NCBI GenBank assembly: GCA_024699855.1
Contig: JAMPIQ010000002.1
Coordinates: 13,144,001-13,208,000 of the forward strand
DNA: 64,000 bases
Direction: 5' to 3'
Source of the DNA: Aphelenchoides besseyi
Taxonomy: Eukaryota; Nematoda; Chromadorea; Rhabditida; Aphelenchoididae
This document shows, in pieces, positions 29,359-39,507 of this stretch. A program made the translations under genes and the position numbers. The notes below the pieces were generated by a model. It made no database searches and had not been told where the DNA came from. It saw only the letters and a program-made list of their open reading frames with translations. Position 1 is the stretch's first letter. Every line of letters starts with the position of its first letter.

Positions 29359-30380
29359 ATGTCGGCTCGTTTCACAATTGCGTATCTTATTGGTGATGAA
29401 GAAACGAAAATTGATAGTGAAGCCGATCGATTGACCGACGTCGACAAATCGATAATATCTCGACCGCTCGAGCAAACAGGTTTGTTTTGTATTTCTACAA
29501 TACTTCAGTTGTTATGTTTGTAGGAAAACGTTTGCATAGTGGTCTTCGTGGTGTTCGATTTCGATTAGAAGGAATGAGTTTGTGGCGCAGATTCCATGAA
29601 CTTGGAACAGAAATGATTGTCACAAAAAGCGGGAGGTAAAAACTGATTACCATAAGATAGCCATTTGATTTGATTGCAGACGCATGTTTCCGACACTACA
29701 GTTCACAGCGAGCGGTATGAATCCGAACTATCGCTACTCAATTATGGTCGATTTTAATTGCATTGATCAGAAACGTTATCGTTATTCGTTCCATCAATCT
29801 AAATGGGTTGTTGCCGGACCAGGTAACTTCCATGAACTTGTGTGAGCACAAATAACAATTTTCGTTAGGCGACGCTGAATTGCCATGTCGAAATCATGTG
29901 CACGTGGATTCACCGTCAACTGGAGCTCATTGGATGAAACAAATCATTGCATTCGAACGCATCAAATTAACAAACAACCAACTGGATCAAAACGGCTACG
30001 TGAGTTAGCGTTCATTCTGCTTTGTAGTTCGTTATTAGATCATCGTAAACTCCATGCATCGCTATCAACCACGTATTCACATCGTCGTTCATGACGAAGA
30101 TTTGCAATCGAAATCCGAGGTCAAAATGCAACGAACGTTTGTTTTCACTGAAACTCAATTTATGGCCGTGACTGCGTATCAAAACCACAGGGTCAGTTAA
30201 ACACATGTACGTCGAAATAACCGGCGAATCCAGATAACTGAGCTAAAAATCGAAAGTAATCCATTTGCAAAAGGATTCCGTGAGTGTGAACTCGATGAAA
30301 TGAATCTTCTGGCTTCGACCGCTCAACTTCAACTTCAGTACGCTCAACTATATCCGTTGGTTTTAGGCACGTACCGTTAG
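29359..30380 (+). CDS. T-box transcription factor, Tbx1/Tbx10-like
   Basis: DNA-binding transcription factor. ATG 29359 ([15 protein letters not shown]) is 53 codons before the T-box. T-box order: [150 protein letters not shown]. The segment AYQNHRIT followed by NPFAKGFR with CELDE is closest to Tbx1/10 among T-box classes. Five short introns splice in frame (for example after SGR, AGP, NGY, NHR). It ends with a very short tail ([21 protein letters not shown] 30378-30380), so almost nothing lies C-terminal to the T-box. Additional N-terminal exons cannot be excluded. Confidence 0.88.
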
Positions 30381-30616
30381 TATTTGTTCGTTGATCTTAG
30401 GGCTAAAGCGCATTTGACCCGCTTATTTAAAATGACTAACTAATGGGAAGAATAAAATTAAACAAAAAATCAGTAAAGTATTTGGGTATCCATGTCTCTT
30501 CGCTCGATGGAGCTTTAAGCTCCAGGATAATGTAAACGATGTAACGCACTCATCACATTTGTGTTTGCGTTCGCTCAAGTGCTAACTTCTGTAGTGCTGG
30601 TTGTAGTCGTTGCATC

Positions 30617-30871
30617 TTATTTTTTGTGCCAGAAGATGTCTGAAAACCGAATGTTTCGACCTCCTGCCGTACTGCCATTCTCTTCGGACAGCTCGATCGG
30701 ATCCGGAATTGTTTTGTCCTCGAATGTTGGCGGATATGAAGCTTGACGACGCGATTTTCGTTTAGGTGTCTCAATAGCAACGTATTCGACCTCACAATTA
30801 TAAGAATTGTTCACATCAAGAACTTCCGCTTCATCAATAACAGTGCGTTCACTTGCCGATTGTAAGACCAT
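30617..30871 (-). CDS. Hypothetical 84-residue ORF beside the T-box gene
   Basis: ATG 30869-30871, stop 30617-30619. The peptide is acidic with a basic patch (PKRKSRRQ) and Pro/Ser content, and ends FSDIFWHKK. The composition is protein-like but no family is recognised. An overlapping minus-strand frame is open upstream (DIEMDEWSYNRQ near 30870-30890), so this may be a piece of a larger or broken gene at the edge of the mobile-element island. Confidence 0.25.
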   Translation of the reverse strand: MVLQSASERTVIDEAEVLDVNNSYNCEVEYVAIETPKRKSRRQASYPPTFEDKTIPDPIELSEENGSTAGGRNIRFSDIFWHKK

Positions 30872-31329
30872 TCATCCATTTCAATGTCTTTTGAGAGTTG
30901 GGCGAGCAAACAATTTGATTTCACGGCGAAGGTTATTGAGTGTAGCAGTTGAAGCAGCGTAGTTGCAGTATAAGCAAAGCAAACCGGAGAATTGGAGTTG
31001 AGTGCATTGATGATAAAATTAAATTTCTCCTACTGTTTCAATGGAAATCCACAAACCCCAGGAACAAATTAGCAGTGGTTTTGAGCTCAGCAGCCGTAGG
31101 TCATAGATTGTTGGGGAAACGTACATCGGACTTTTCTTCCCACCATTCCGAATATTTTCAGCTTTTGTTTATTGAACAGAACAATTGAGATCTTCTAAGA
31201 TAACACAAAAAAGAGAAGACAAGTAAAATGAGAATTAAAAACTATTGTGCTTGTCCATAATAATTGAACAAATTCTGAGCGCGTGTTCGAAGCTTGTATG
31301 ATTTGAAGGTGGTATCTGAGTCTTTCAAC

Positions 31330-31596
31330 GTAAACACAAATTCATTTGCGTCACAGAATACAGTTGCTGAATCCACCGGGTGCAAAGCAAAGATCAGCGA
31401 ACAGCAACGTCCCGTTGCCGGAGCTCATGTCTCTGGCAGATTTGCTGATTTGCCAGTTCATTACGTAATCCAAGTTGGCGAGCTTGATGCCAGCACGGTT
31501 GACGAACAACTTCAGTTTGTCAAAATTCAACAACGCAACGCCGCATCCCGTGCCTTATCGTACGGACAAAGAGATGTCCTGAGTGATGCCCGCTAG
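31330..31596 (-). pseudogene. CMTR1-like cap methyltransferase fragment, broken
   Basis: Reading leftwards, one frame gives NRAGIKLANLDYVMNW, a short linker and LFADLCFAPGGFSNCIL. This follows human CMTR1 (cap1 2'-O-ribose methyltransferase): its NRAAMKMANMDFVF and YFADVCAGPGGFSEYVL, the SAM-binding motif. Directly after CIL come TGA, Arg, Lys, TGA where the family has Leu-Trp-Arg-Lys-Lys-Trp, so two Trp codons appear to have become stops. Upstream the frame is also lost (ARDAAL near 31545-31560) and then the foldback repeat begins at 31566. No other CMTR1 parts are seen nearby. I read it as a decayed gene piece, not a gene. Confidence 0.6.
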
Positions 31597-31910
31597 TTTT
31601 GGCTGAATTATATATCAGTTTAGGCGCAATTTTACGCTGATTTTGAATATCATGCTTATTTTTTCTTATGCGGAGAATTGTCCGAATTATTAGCCAAAAA
31701 CACTAAAATTGTTAAAATTGTAGTATTCATTATGCTGATTATTGTGATCAAGTCCATTTGATTTTATCTTACTTCATTATGGAGATATTGGCCAACATTC
31801 ATTCCGGGTTATGGTCCGCTAATCTTCCCTGGGAAGTGTGAGCTGCAATAGTCGAGTGAGTAAGTGATGGGCTTGCGAACTCTTTTGGAGGTTGCAAGTT
31901 CGATTTCTTC
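31566..31910 (+). repeat. Left arm of the foldback element
   Basis: Pairs with the right arm in inverted orientation. It includes a tRNA-Ser-like stretch near its inner end and AT-rich sequence outward. Confidence 0.75.
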
Positions 31911-32047
31911 GTTCGTCACTTTCAAGTGCTGCATTATACCAAAACAACTACAAAAAATGAGAAAAAAGTCGATTAGATCCCTCGTAGTCACCTACTATTC
32001 ACTCTTTTCCTTTGTGGACACAAGACAGCAACTTGCATTCGACAACA

Positions 32048-32411
32048 GAGAGAATTGAACCTGCAACCTCCAAAAGAGTTCGCAAGCCCATCACTTACTC
32101 ACTCGACTATTGCAGCTCACACTTCCGAGGGAAGATTAGCGGACCATAACCCGGAACGAATCTTGGTCAAATAAAACGTTCAATATCTCCGTAATAAAGT
32201 GAGATAAGAATAAGCGGACTTCACTACGATAATCGGCATAATCGATAGTAAGATTTTGACAATTTTGGTGTTTCGGTTTTTGGCCAATAACTCGGCAAAT
32301 TCTGCGACTGGGCAAAAAAGATGGGTATATTCAGAATCAGCGTAAAATTCCGCGTCGATAGATCTATAATTCAGCCAAAAGTAGCGGGAACCACTCAGGA
32401 CCTCTCCTTGT
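32048..32411 (-). repeat. Right arm of the foldback element
   Basis: Reverse complement of the left arm; the inner 70 bases differ from it at only a few sites, including the B-box-like part. Confidence 0.75.
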
Positions 32412-32466
32412 TAGAGTTCGAGTAAGTTGATTGCTTTCGACCTTCAAATCATCTCGTTCTTTTTAG

Positions 32467-32613
32467 AAGGCTGCCAATAAAACTGAACGCACATCACGAG
32501 ACAAAGAGATCGACAAGATGAAAGAGGACCAAATTCGAACGGTTCGTTCATTCATGGAGATGACGTCGACATTGATCGCAATCAATACGAAGAAGAACGT
32601 TGGCACGGCTTGA
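32467..32613 (+). CDS. Orphan terminal exon of an unknown gene
   Basis: A clean intron (gtaagttgattg...ctttttag, 32422-32466) is followed by 48 open codons, beginning KAANKTERTSRDKEIDKMK and ending KKNVGTA with TGA at 32611-32613. The peptide is charged and helical. The upstream exon would run into the foldback element, so the gene looks cut by it, or the exon was carried here. I do not recognise the family. Confidence 0.35.
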   Translation, partial: KAANKTERTSRDKEIDKMKEDQIRTVRSFMEMTSTLIAINTKKNVGTA

Positions 32614-32692
32614 GAACGTTTGCTTTATTTTGTTCTTGTTAAATTGCTGCTGCACAAATCGAAGACCTCCACGTGGTGTGCGGCGGGAAACG

Positions 32693-32718
32693 CTCGGATG
32701 TTTTTCGGAACATCCGAG
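32693..32718 (+). other. 10-bp stem-loop in the LINE 5' leader
   Basis: CTCGGATGTT, loop TTTCGG, then AACATCCGAG: a perfect 10-bp stem. It lies near the element's 5' end. Some R2 and RTE elements carry self-cleaving HDV-like RNAs there, but I cannot confirm that fold here. Confidence 0.6.
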
Positions 32719-32845
32719 TAGGCCAACTTCGATACGTCTGGGTACGACGTAAAGTACACCCGGTCTACTCCAGGGCTGGCAACCCGCAAGCGGACCTTAA
32801 ACAAAACTCGCTACGACTCGACTAAAGAGGGTCCGCACTGGCGTT

Positions 32846-35727
32846 TTGGAGCACCAGCGTTCTACGGGTACAAGGACGCAACGGACTTCAAACGGACCTG
32901 CAGAACAAAACCGCCATGAATTGAGTACCTCCCAACAGCTTCATGTCTTGACCTACAACCTACAGTACGGCATCGAAAACGCGGCAAGGAAGAATCTTCT
33001 GATGGAACAACTCCGAGATCTTCCTGGATTCAAGTACGACGTTATTGGACTTTGCGAAACACATGCACGCACGGAATCAAGAACAAAATGGACTGAAACC
33101 GGCGACGAACTTATCATTGGAGCAGCGGACGGACGAATTGGAGGCGTTGGATTCATTGTGAACAAGCGTATTGTTGACCAAATTATGGAAGTTGACACAC
33201 GATCTCATCGAGTTGCTACATTGAAGATCAAACTGGACCAAAAGAAGACAATGCTCATTGTTCAAGCGTATGCACCACACTCTGGCTATGCACTGGACGA
33301 CATTGAACAATTCTACGACGAACTTCGAGACGCACTAGACCAACCTGCTTCTCACAAGATGGTAATAGGCGACTTCAACTGTCAACTTGGCCCGAGAACA
33401 ACTACACAACGTTTCATGGGAACCTTTACCGGAACCGAATGGAAAGAAGACGGATATGGAGAGATGTTTGCAGACTTTGCAGAAGAACAACATCTCTACA
33501 TTATCAATAGCTACTTCCAAAAGAACCCAGCAAAGCGATGGACGTGGGAATCATGCAACTCGGATGGCAATGGAAACAAGTACAGAAATGAAATCGATTA
33601 CGGTCTAATCAACAACAGAAGGTTAGTAACTAACATCGAATTTATTTCTCGGCTCAATGGATCTGATCACCGACCGGTTCGTTTTACACTCGATGTGCCG
33701 ATGCTTTGCAAGCGCAGAAAGTTTGTCCACAAAGCACGTACGTTTAACGCCGATGTTCTACGCAATAAGATCGACAATACGGATTGGGAACTGAAGGGTA
33801 CGTTGACTGATAAGTTTGCTTGTTTTCAGGAAAAACTTCAATCCTGCGTCAACACCGCTTCAATGACCAAACCACAACATTCTTCTCGTCTGACGGAACA
33901 AACACATTTGTTGCTGAAGAAACGGAAGGAAATGGACCGCACCACCAACCCGATTGAGTTCATTGAACTTTCAAAGCTTATACGGCGAGAGGTTAAACAG
34001 GACTTCGACAACTTTCGACTCCAGAAACTCCTCGACGCTGCGCAACACCATCGAAGCCTGAAGAAGTGCAAACGTCAACTCCGACAGCAACTGGGAACAA
34101 TGCGAACACTAAAAGCAAAAGATGGGACAATGTTGACAAAACGGTCGGACATTGAGAAACGATGTAAAGAGTTCTACACGGATCTTTTTGCATCTAAAAT
34201 AGACGTTCCGCCAGAAATTGACAATCGTGAACAAGAATCAGTCTCTAACATTCTTGTCTCTGAAGTTCGTGCAGCCGTGGAAAGTTTGAAAAACGACAAA
34301 GCACCTGGGCCCGATGGAATTACGAACGAGATGCTCAAAAATGGTGGTTTTCTTTTATGGACCACCTTGACATCAATGTTCAACGACTGCCTGCAGCACG
34401 AAGATGTTCCAGCACAATGGAAAACTTCAAGAACAGTCATTCTCCCAAAGAAAGGCGACCTTGAAGATCTTCGAAACTATCGACCCATCGCGCTCTTGCC
34501 AACTGTCTACAAACTTTTCACCAAAGTACTGGTCAATCGAATGACGTCGCAACTGGACTTCGAGCAACCGCGAGAACAAGCTGGTTTTCGTTCTGGGTTC
34601 TCAACTATGGATCACCTTCAAACAGTAAACCAAGTGATGGAACGCTGTCGTGAGGTAAAAATGCCACTTTGTTTAGTTTTTGTAGACTACGAAAAGGCAT
34701 TTGATTCCGTGGAAAATCAACGCGGTTATCAACTCACTGATCCACCAGAACATTTCCAGCAAATACACGCGAACGCTCAAGAACATCAACACCAATTGCT
34801 CCACCACATTCCAACTCTTCTATCAACCAATTGAAGTACCTGTTAGCCGAGGTGTGAGACAAGGTGACACAATATCACCGAAGCTCTTCACTGCCACACT
34901 GGAAGACGTTTTTCGTCAGTTGGATTGGAGCAATTATGGAATTCGGATTGACGGCGAACGACTCCATCATCTTCGATTTGCTGATGACATTGTCCTTTTT
35001 GCGCACGACTTTCAAACAGCTGAACTTATGCTCAACGAACTGGATGACGTGGGATCGCAAATTGGACTTCGTATTAACCGTAAAAAGACGCAAGTCATGG
35101 CAAATCCAAGTTGTGAAGTGGGAAGGATCTTGATCAAGGACGCACCTATTAAATTGGTAAGTAAATACGTTTATTTAGGTCAAGAAATCTCTGAAAACCA
35201 CACCATTGATGGGGAAATTCGAAGGCGACGATCGGCCGGATGGTTTGGATTCAAAAACATCCAAGAAGTCCTGAAGAAGACAAAAGACGTCAAAATTCGA
35301 GCTCAACTCTTCAACTCAGTTGTACTACCAGCACTCAATTATGGATCTGAAGTTTGGGACGATGCGGAAAACCGAACGTACCAAATTAACAACGACGCAA
35401 AGAGCAATGGAAAGAAGAACTCTTGGCATTCGACTACGCGATGAAGTCAGAAGTGTTGAAATCAGAACACAAACAAAGTTTAAAGACGCCGTTCACGACG
35501 CATTAAAACGTAAGTTTCGATGGGCCGGACATGTCGCAAGAAGAAACGACAACCGATGGTCAACAAGAACAACTTTCTGGTGGCCTTATGGTTGGACCAG
35601 ACCAATTGGAAGACCACCTCACCGTTGGCGCCGAGACTTGAATCTGTTGGGAAACGGATGGCAACAAATCGCTCAAAACCGAAGCGACTGGAAAAAAGCG
35701 GTCGAAGTATTCGCATCAACAAATTAA
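32846..35727 (+). pseudogene. RTE endonuclease-reverse transcriptase ORF with two frameshifts
   Basis: Replicates the LINE by target-primed reverse transcription. First block, to 34834: endonuclease (LTYNLQYG, IGLCETHA, VQAYAPHSG, MVIGDFNCQLG, GSDHRPVRF), a linker, then RT motifs (DKAPGPDGITNEMLKNG, LPKKGDLEDLRNYRPIALLP, QAGFRSGFSTMDHLQ, LVFVDYEKAFDSVE). The frame then changes near 34710, in a run of A, and continues as 34701-35444 with GVRQGDTISPKLFT, LRFADDIVLFAHD (catalytic ADD) and GLRINRKKTQVM. A second shift near 35380 leads to the end block (35320-35727; AMERRTLGIRLRDEVRS, RWAGHVARRNDNRW, GRPPHRWRRDL), stop 35725-35727. The motifs are all present, so it is a recently inactivated copy. 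The frame opening at 32846 starts with TTG; no convincing ATG precedes the endonuclease. Confidence 0.85.
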
Positions 35728-36238
35728 CTATCTTCTACCATCTTTCATTTTATCTTGTTGTTGATTTGTTGATTGAACCGAATAAATCATTGTAATCATT
35801 GTTGTAAATTGCTGGCGTCTTTGTTGCCACTTTGTTGTTCTTGTGATTTAAATAAACCTTAAAATCGTTTGTTTACTTTGTGTGATTAGACGAGCGAATT
35901 TAACGGTTGGCGGCGAGATTGGATGTTGACGAATAAAATTCAAAAGCATTTGCACCGGTTCGATGATGACTGCAATCGACGAGCTTGGCAACGCTTTCAT
36001 GCGAACTCAACGAACCAATGACGATCGAGCAGGCGTTATTACCGCATCTGCTTCAAATCAACCGACAACAGGCAAAATTGGCACAATGCAATGTCAAACC
36101 GCCGAGCAAGCAAAGGACTTCAAATGCTCTTTTCCTCCGAGTATTTGCTCCTGCTAACACGACTACTTTGCCGTTCACTGTAATTGTGCATATGAAAATC
36201 TAAGTCACTTCATTGATGAAAAGGAGAACAAGTAACCT

Positions 36239-36902
36239 TTGCAAACTGGTTCAGTGACAATCGAAACCGATTACTCTGCTTCCGTCAAACAACACGCTGG
36301 ATTACAACTTCAAGTGGACTTCAAGAATGTATCCGTTGAACTTCTCGAATATTTGGTTAATTGCGATGTCGGAGCCGATGAGCAAGTAAATGGTTGCCGA
36401 TCCTGCCAAACAGGAGCCATTGTCAAAGTTTATTGTGGAGCCATCGTTCCAACTACAATCTTAATCCAGTGCAATGGCGCCAACGCAAATTATATTTCAC
36501 CCTTGACAACCCTACTCATCAACTCATTGTCCACTCCGACGATCGAACCTACAACGAGGAATGTCATTTTCAATGCTCAAGAACATCCGGAACTTTTCGA
36601 CTACATGGAAATTTGGAAACCGTCACATTTGAGAACTCAATTGATGCAGTCAGTGGCGACTGGTGGAGCAAGCCTGCCCAAGTTGAAGCGCGCCGTTCAA
36701 GAATATTCTCAATGCTCTTATCAATTTATTCGCCGGAATACTCAAATTCTTACTGAATAACCCCGTTGCTATTGTTCTCTTAGCGATTGCAGCTCTAATC
36801 ATCTTTTGCGTTGTAAAAGCCTACTTGCTACCGAAACCTTTTGCGTTCTCTTCCATAAAACGATCAATCCCTATATTAAAGCGTTCATTTTCTGCTTCGT
36901 GA
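36239..36902 (+). pseudogene. Decayed retroelement envelope-like glycoprotein (phlebovirus Gn/Gc G2-like) fragment
   Basis: An old endogenous copy. The first frame (36239 to about 36460) has the Cys-rich pattern GCRSCQTGA typical of the G2-like glycoproteins captured by nematode BEL/Pao retrotransposons. The similarity then moves to a second frame (about 36460-36740) and the hydrophobic membrane anchor is in a third (about 36740-36850), ending TGA 36900-36902. So at least two frameshifts separate glycoprotein core, stem and anchor, and no signal peptide or N-terminal subunit is visible upstream. There is no gag, pol or recognisable LTR nearby. It cannot encode a working glycoprotein as it stands. 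Family assignment rests on the short Cys motif and anchor layout. Confidence 0.5.
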
Positions 36903-36958
36903 CGCAAATCACACGTTTTGTAAACTCCGCAAAAGCCAAAAATCAAAATTGAACATTA

Positions 36959-37114
36959 ATGCCCGCAATTATCACAATAAAAGCGCCGTCCTTATTCTAT
37001 TTAGTTCTCCACCCTAGCCTACAACAAGCCAACAAAACCATTCTGCAACTTTATCTTCAATTTAAAGAAACAATGCAACGAGAAGCCAACGGACCAATGA
37101 TGCGCGAAGCATAG
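36959..37114 (+). CDS. Short ORF (51 aa) with downstream poly(A) signals
   Basis: ATG 36959, TAG 37112-37114. Begins MPAIITIKAPSLFYLVLHPS and ends in a charged helix (QFKETMQREANG). Two AATAAA signals follow within about 45 bases. It starts 56 bases after the envelope-like remnant on the same strand and could be the tail of the same element. Function unknown. Confidence 0.25.
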   Translation: MPAIITIKAPSLFYLVLHPSLQQANKTILQLYLQFKETMQREANGPMMREA

Positions 37115-38285
37115 TTATGTAAGGTTTTGTATTCTCCTTACAATAAAATCGAATAAATCTACTTAGGTAATAGAGAAGTTTATTTAAGCGATGGACGAAA
37201 AATAAAGTACACAACTACACTTGATGAAGAAAAAAGGTCGAAGTAAAAGTTGGGTGGAGAGAAGATTCGTTAACGATAAATTCGAGGCGGGGTTAGAGGT
37301 GCGGCACTCTAGAACTTGATTAAGAAGGAATTTATAACGGGACGTTACAGTTACAAATGATGAAGGATCGAGTGGACCTGAAATCGAAGCTTGTTAGTTC
37401 GTATTGCGAATCTAAATAACCTACTTTAGACATGATCGTAGCCAAAATTTCGTAGTTGCTGGCAGAATGTCTTCAATCGGCCCAAATTGTTAAATTCAAA
37501 AGTTACTGTGACTGGTCGCATGAAGGACGGCTGTCCATTCTGGTCATACAACTAAAATCAAAACATATAAACTGTTCAAAAAATTCGAAAACTAACCTGT
37601 CGATTGACTCCATGCAAAGTCAACTTGAGCATTTGAGTCGAGCCCATATATTAAACACCAGAAAGACTCGCGGCTTTGCCGCTCGCTTTCTTTACTTGTG
37701 TTTTGTGTGGGTTAAACTTGCGGCTTTGTCGCATGCTTACTTGTAAACAATAACAAAAATTCAACAATTAACTGGTGAAAGGCACTGAAATCAAGAAATC
37801 AGAAACTTGACATTACATCGATCGTATCTCTGCGAATAGCTGTTTTGAAGACATGTATTAACTACCGATGTAACGTTTTTAAATTGCGCTTTCTAGAATG
37901 CTAATACACATATTAGAGAAACATTGTAACGACCAAAATATGTGAACCTGCATTTGGAGCAAAAATGAACAGAAAATTTCTACCAAAGTTAATAACTCCA
38001 TTGTGATTATTTTATATGCTGTCATATATTGCATGTCGATGAGGCCTACTGATGCGCACAACGCTATGTTCTTTCAAGGCAATCGGCTTAAGTTTCGATA
38101 TGGTTTGATCAGAAAAACTGATTCCAGTGTTAATTTCAAGTCAAAAATTTACTCAGTAAAAGTTAGTATCTTGCAAAACAAATGTCAAATACGTACTCTC
38201 CATACTCAAATCTATAAGTTGGAACCCTTTGTTTTTGCTCAACCCTTCAAAAGCGTCACCCCATCACCATCACCATCATTGCCGA
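37115..38285. other. AT-rich stretch with no gene recognised
   Basis: Roughly 1.2 kb between the retroelement remnant and the Tc1 element. A short imperfect direct repeat (gcggctttgccgc...ctttacttgtg, then gcggctttgtcgc...cttacttgt) lies at about 37669-37745. No frame has motifs. A CACCAT-type run occurs at 38258-38278. Confidence 0.4.
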
Positions 38286-39264
38286 TTAGTTAGGGGATCT
38301 GATCTGTGTAAACGTGTTGATCCATAATTCCTTGAATGCGGTAAATAGGCCCTGTACCATTCGCAGACATGCAACCCCAGAGCATGGCTGACTTTGGATC
38401 ATGCTTGACAGTTGTTTTGGTGCACTTTGGGCTAAATTCTTCACCAGGACGGCGTCGAACATACGCTTTTCCATCGGATCCAGTTGAATTGAACTTCGAT
38501 TCGTCCGTCCACAAAACCTAAAACAACTGTGCGAATTGAATCAAAAAATCGCTTACCTTGTTCCATTGTTCTTGGGTCCAGTTCAAGTGCTCTTTAGCGA
38601 ATTCAAGGCGCGCTTTTCGGTTCTTCTGACTGATAAAAGGTTTCTTGCGTACTACGCGTCCCATCAAACCAAATTCGTTGAGCCGGCGTTTCACTGTACT
38701 GATGGAAATCGGCTTCGAAAGGCGACCTTGAAGTTTGTCGTGAATATCAACGGCTGTTTTGTGACGATTTCCTTCAGACAAACGGTGGATTCTGCGATCA
38801 TCACGTGCAGTAGTCTTGCGTTGACGTGTTCAGAACTTGTTTTGAATGAACCAGTGCTTTGGACATGTTTTGCGGCTTGGAAACAGGCATTCTTAGACAG
38901 ACCCACTTTTTCGGCAATCTTTTGATACGAATAGCCATCTTGGTGCAAATCAACGATGCGCTGGCGTTGAGCAGGAGTAACATGTGTAGAACGACCCATT
39001 ATTAACAACACAAAATAAAAAATTGAAGAAAACCGCCATTAAAAGCGATCGTCCCTATTTAATTGAAAACGGGTGTTTTCATTTTTTAATGTGAATTCTG
39101 ATAACAATTAAAGTTTAAATTGACAAATATGGTATTGTTGGATAGCTGAGAAGTAGCTTTACAAATTTGGTTTATAACATACCATAATTGTCCACAAATT
39201 TGCTTTCAAAAATGCAAATTATTGCAAAAATTCGACCGTCCCTATTCCAGTGAGCGCTACTGTA
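38286..39264 (-). mobile_element. Truncated Tc1-type DNA transposon
   Basis: One terminal inverted-repeat end is present at the right: read from the right edge it is CAGTAGCGCTCACTGG then AATAGGGACGG, next to TA at 39263-39264. A similar word (cgtccctatt) repeats at about 39047, possibly a subterminal repeat. The element stops inside the transposase at 38286-38290, so the other terminal repeat and the rest of the catalytic domain are missing. The right end abuts an orphan exon. Confidence 0.75.
38290..38999 (-). pseudogene. Tc1-family transposase, frameshifted and 3'-truncated
   Basis: ATG 38997-38999 starts MGRSTHVTPAQRQRIVDLHQ, a paired-type helix-turn-helix (YSYQKIAEKVGLSKNA). A frameshift near 38820 moves the reading to another frame containing the second DNA-binding helix (ISTVKRRLNEFGLMGRVVR) and FAKEHLNWTQEQWNK. 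A 43-base intron (38516-38558) splices to VLWTDESKFNSTGSDG, with the first catalytic Asp. The frame ends after MDQHVYTDQIP, before the second Asp and the Glu of DD34E. It is therefore dead. Confidence 0.8.
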
Positions 39265-39507
39265 GTATTTTCTTGTAGCCGCCTCCAATAAAGATTTGTC
39301 GCCACTAAAATATTCGCGCAGTTCAGCGCGTATACGTTGCATGTCGTCGATTAGATGGTAGTAGCAGAGGAAAAACTTGTTCTTCTCAAGAGTATCCATC
39401 AAGTCTAGCGTGAGTTGAGCAACGCGGGGTTGATCGTCAACGTCCGCGTGAAGAATTTTGGCCGGACAACTGATGACGTTTGTCCACAAATCGATACCTA
39501 AGTGCTT
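39265..39507 (-). CDS. Orphan exon of an unknown, possibly hydrolase-like, gene
   Basis: A good acceptor (ttgtgtttcag) precedes 80 open codons, from KHLGIDLWTNVISCPAKILH to LEAATRKY, where the Tc1 end begins. The stretch SCPAKILHADVDDQPRVAQ faintly recalls the Asp-containing segment of alpha/beta hydrolases (ABHD12 type, CP.LILHA.DD), but this is weak. No further exons are seen either side: to the right lies a 'gggtgtttcag' transposon-end-like sequence at 39609 and Polinton sequence. Either a gene fragment carried by a mobile element or a gene destroyed by the Tc1 insertion. Confidence 0.35.

Larger units (their letters stand above)
31566..32411. mobile_element. 846-bp foldback (inverted-repeat) element
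   Basis: The left arm (31566-31910) and right arm (32048-32411) are imperfect reverse complements over about 350 bases, separated by ~137 unpaired bases. The outer ends pair as acaaagagatgtcctgagtg with acaaggagaggtcctgagtg. The innermost part of each arm (about 31838-31900 and 32060-32125) is almost identical and resembles a class II tRNA (GTCGAGTGAGTAAGTGATGG then TGCGAAC and a B-box-like GGTTCAATTC). Outer arm parts have diverged to roughly 75-80% by eye. No open frame of note. It sits between the CMTR1-like fragment and an orphan exon. Confidence 0.75.
32655..35810 (+). mobile_element. RTE-type non-LTR retrotransposon (LINE), nearly full length
   Basis: The element has a 5' leader, an apurinic-type endonuclease, a reverse transcriptase and a 3' tail with AATAAA (35781-35786) followed by short TGTAATCATTGT-like repeats, as usual for RTE elements. 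A stem-loop lies in the leader at 32693-32718. The left limit is set by similarity to the deleted copy near 42.7-43.2 kb and is approximate. I did not find a target-site duplication. Confidence 0.85.

Noticed and set aside
31294..31596. Plus-strand 100-codon frame
   Set aside because: Overlaps the CMTR1-like minus-strand similarity, which is motif-supported, and the frame ends inside the foldback arm.
37669..37745. Short repeated gcggctttg...cgc words as a possible CRISPR or satellite
   Set aside because: Only two imperfect copies; no regular spacing.
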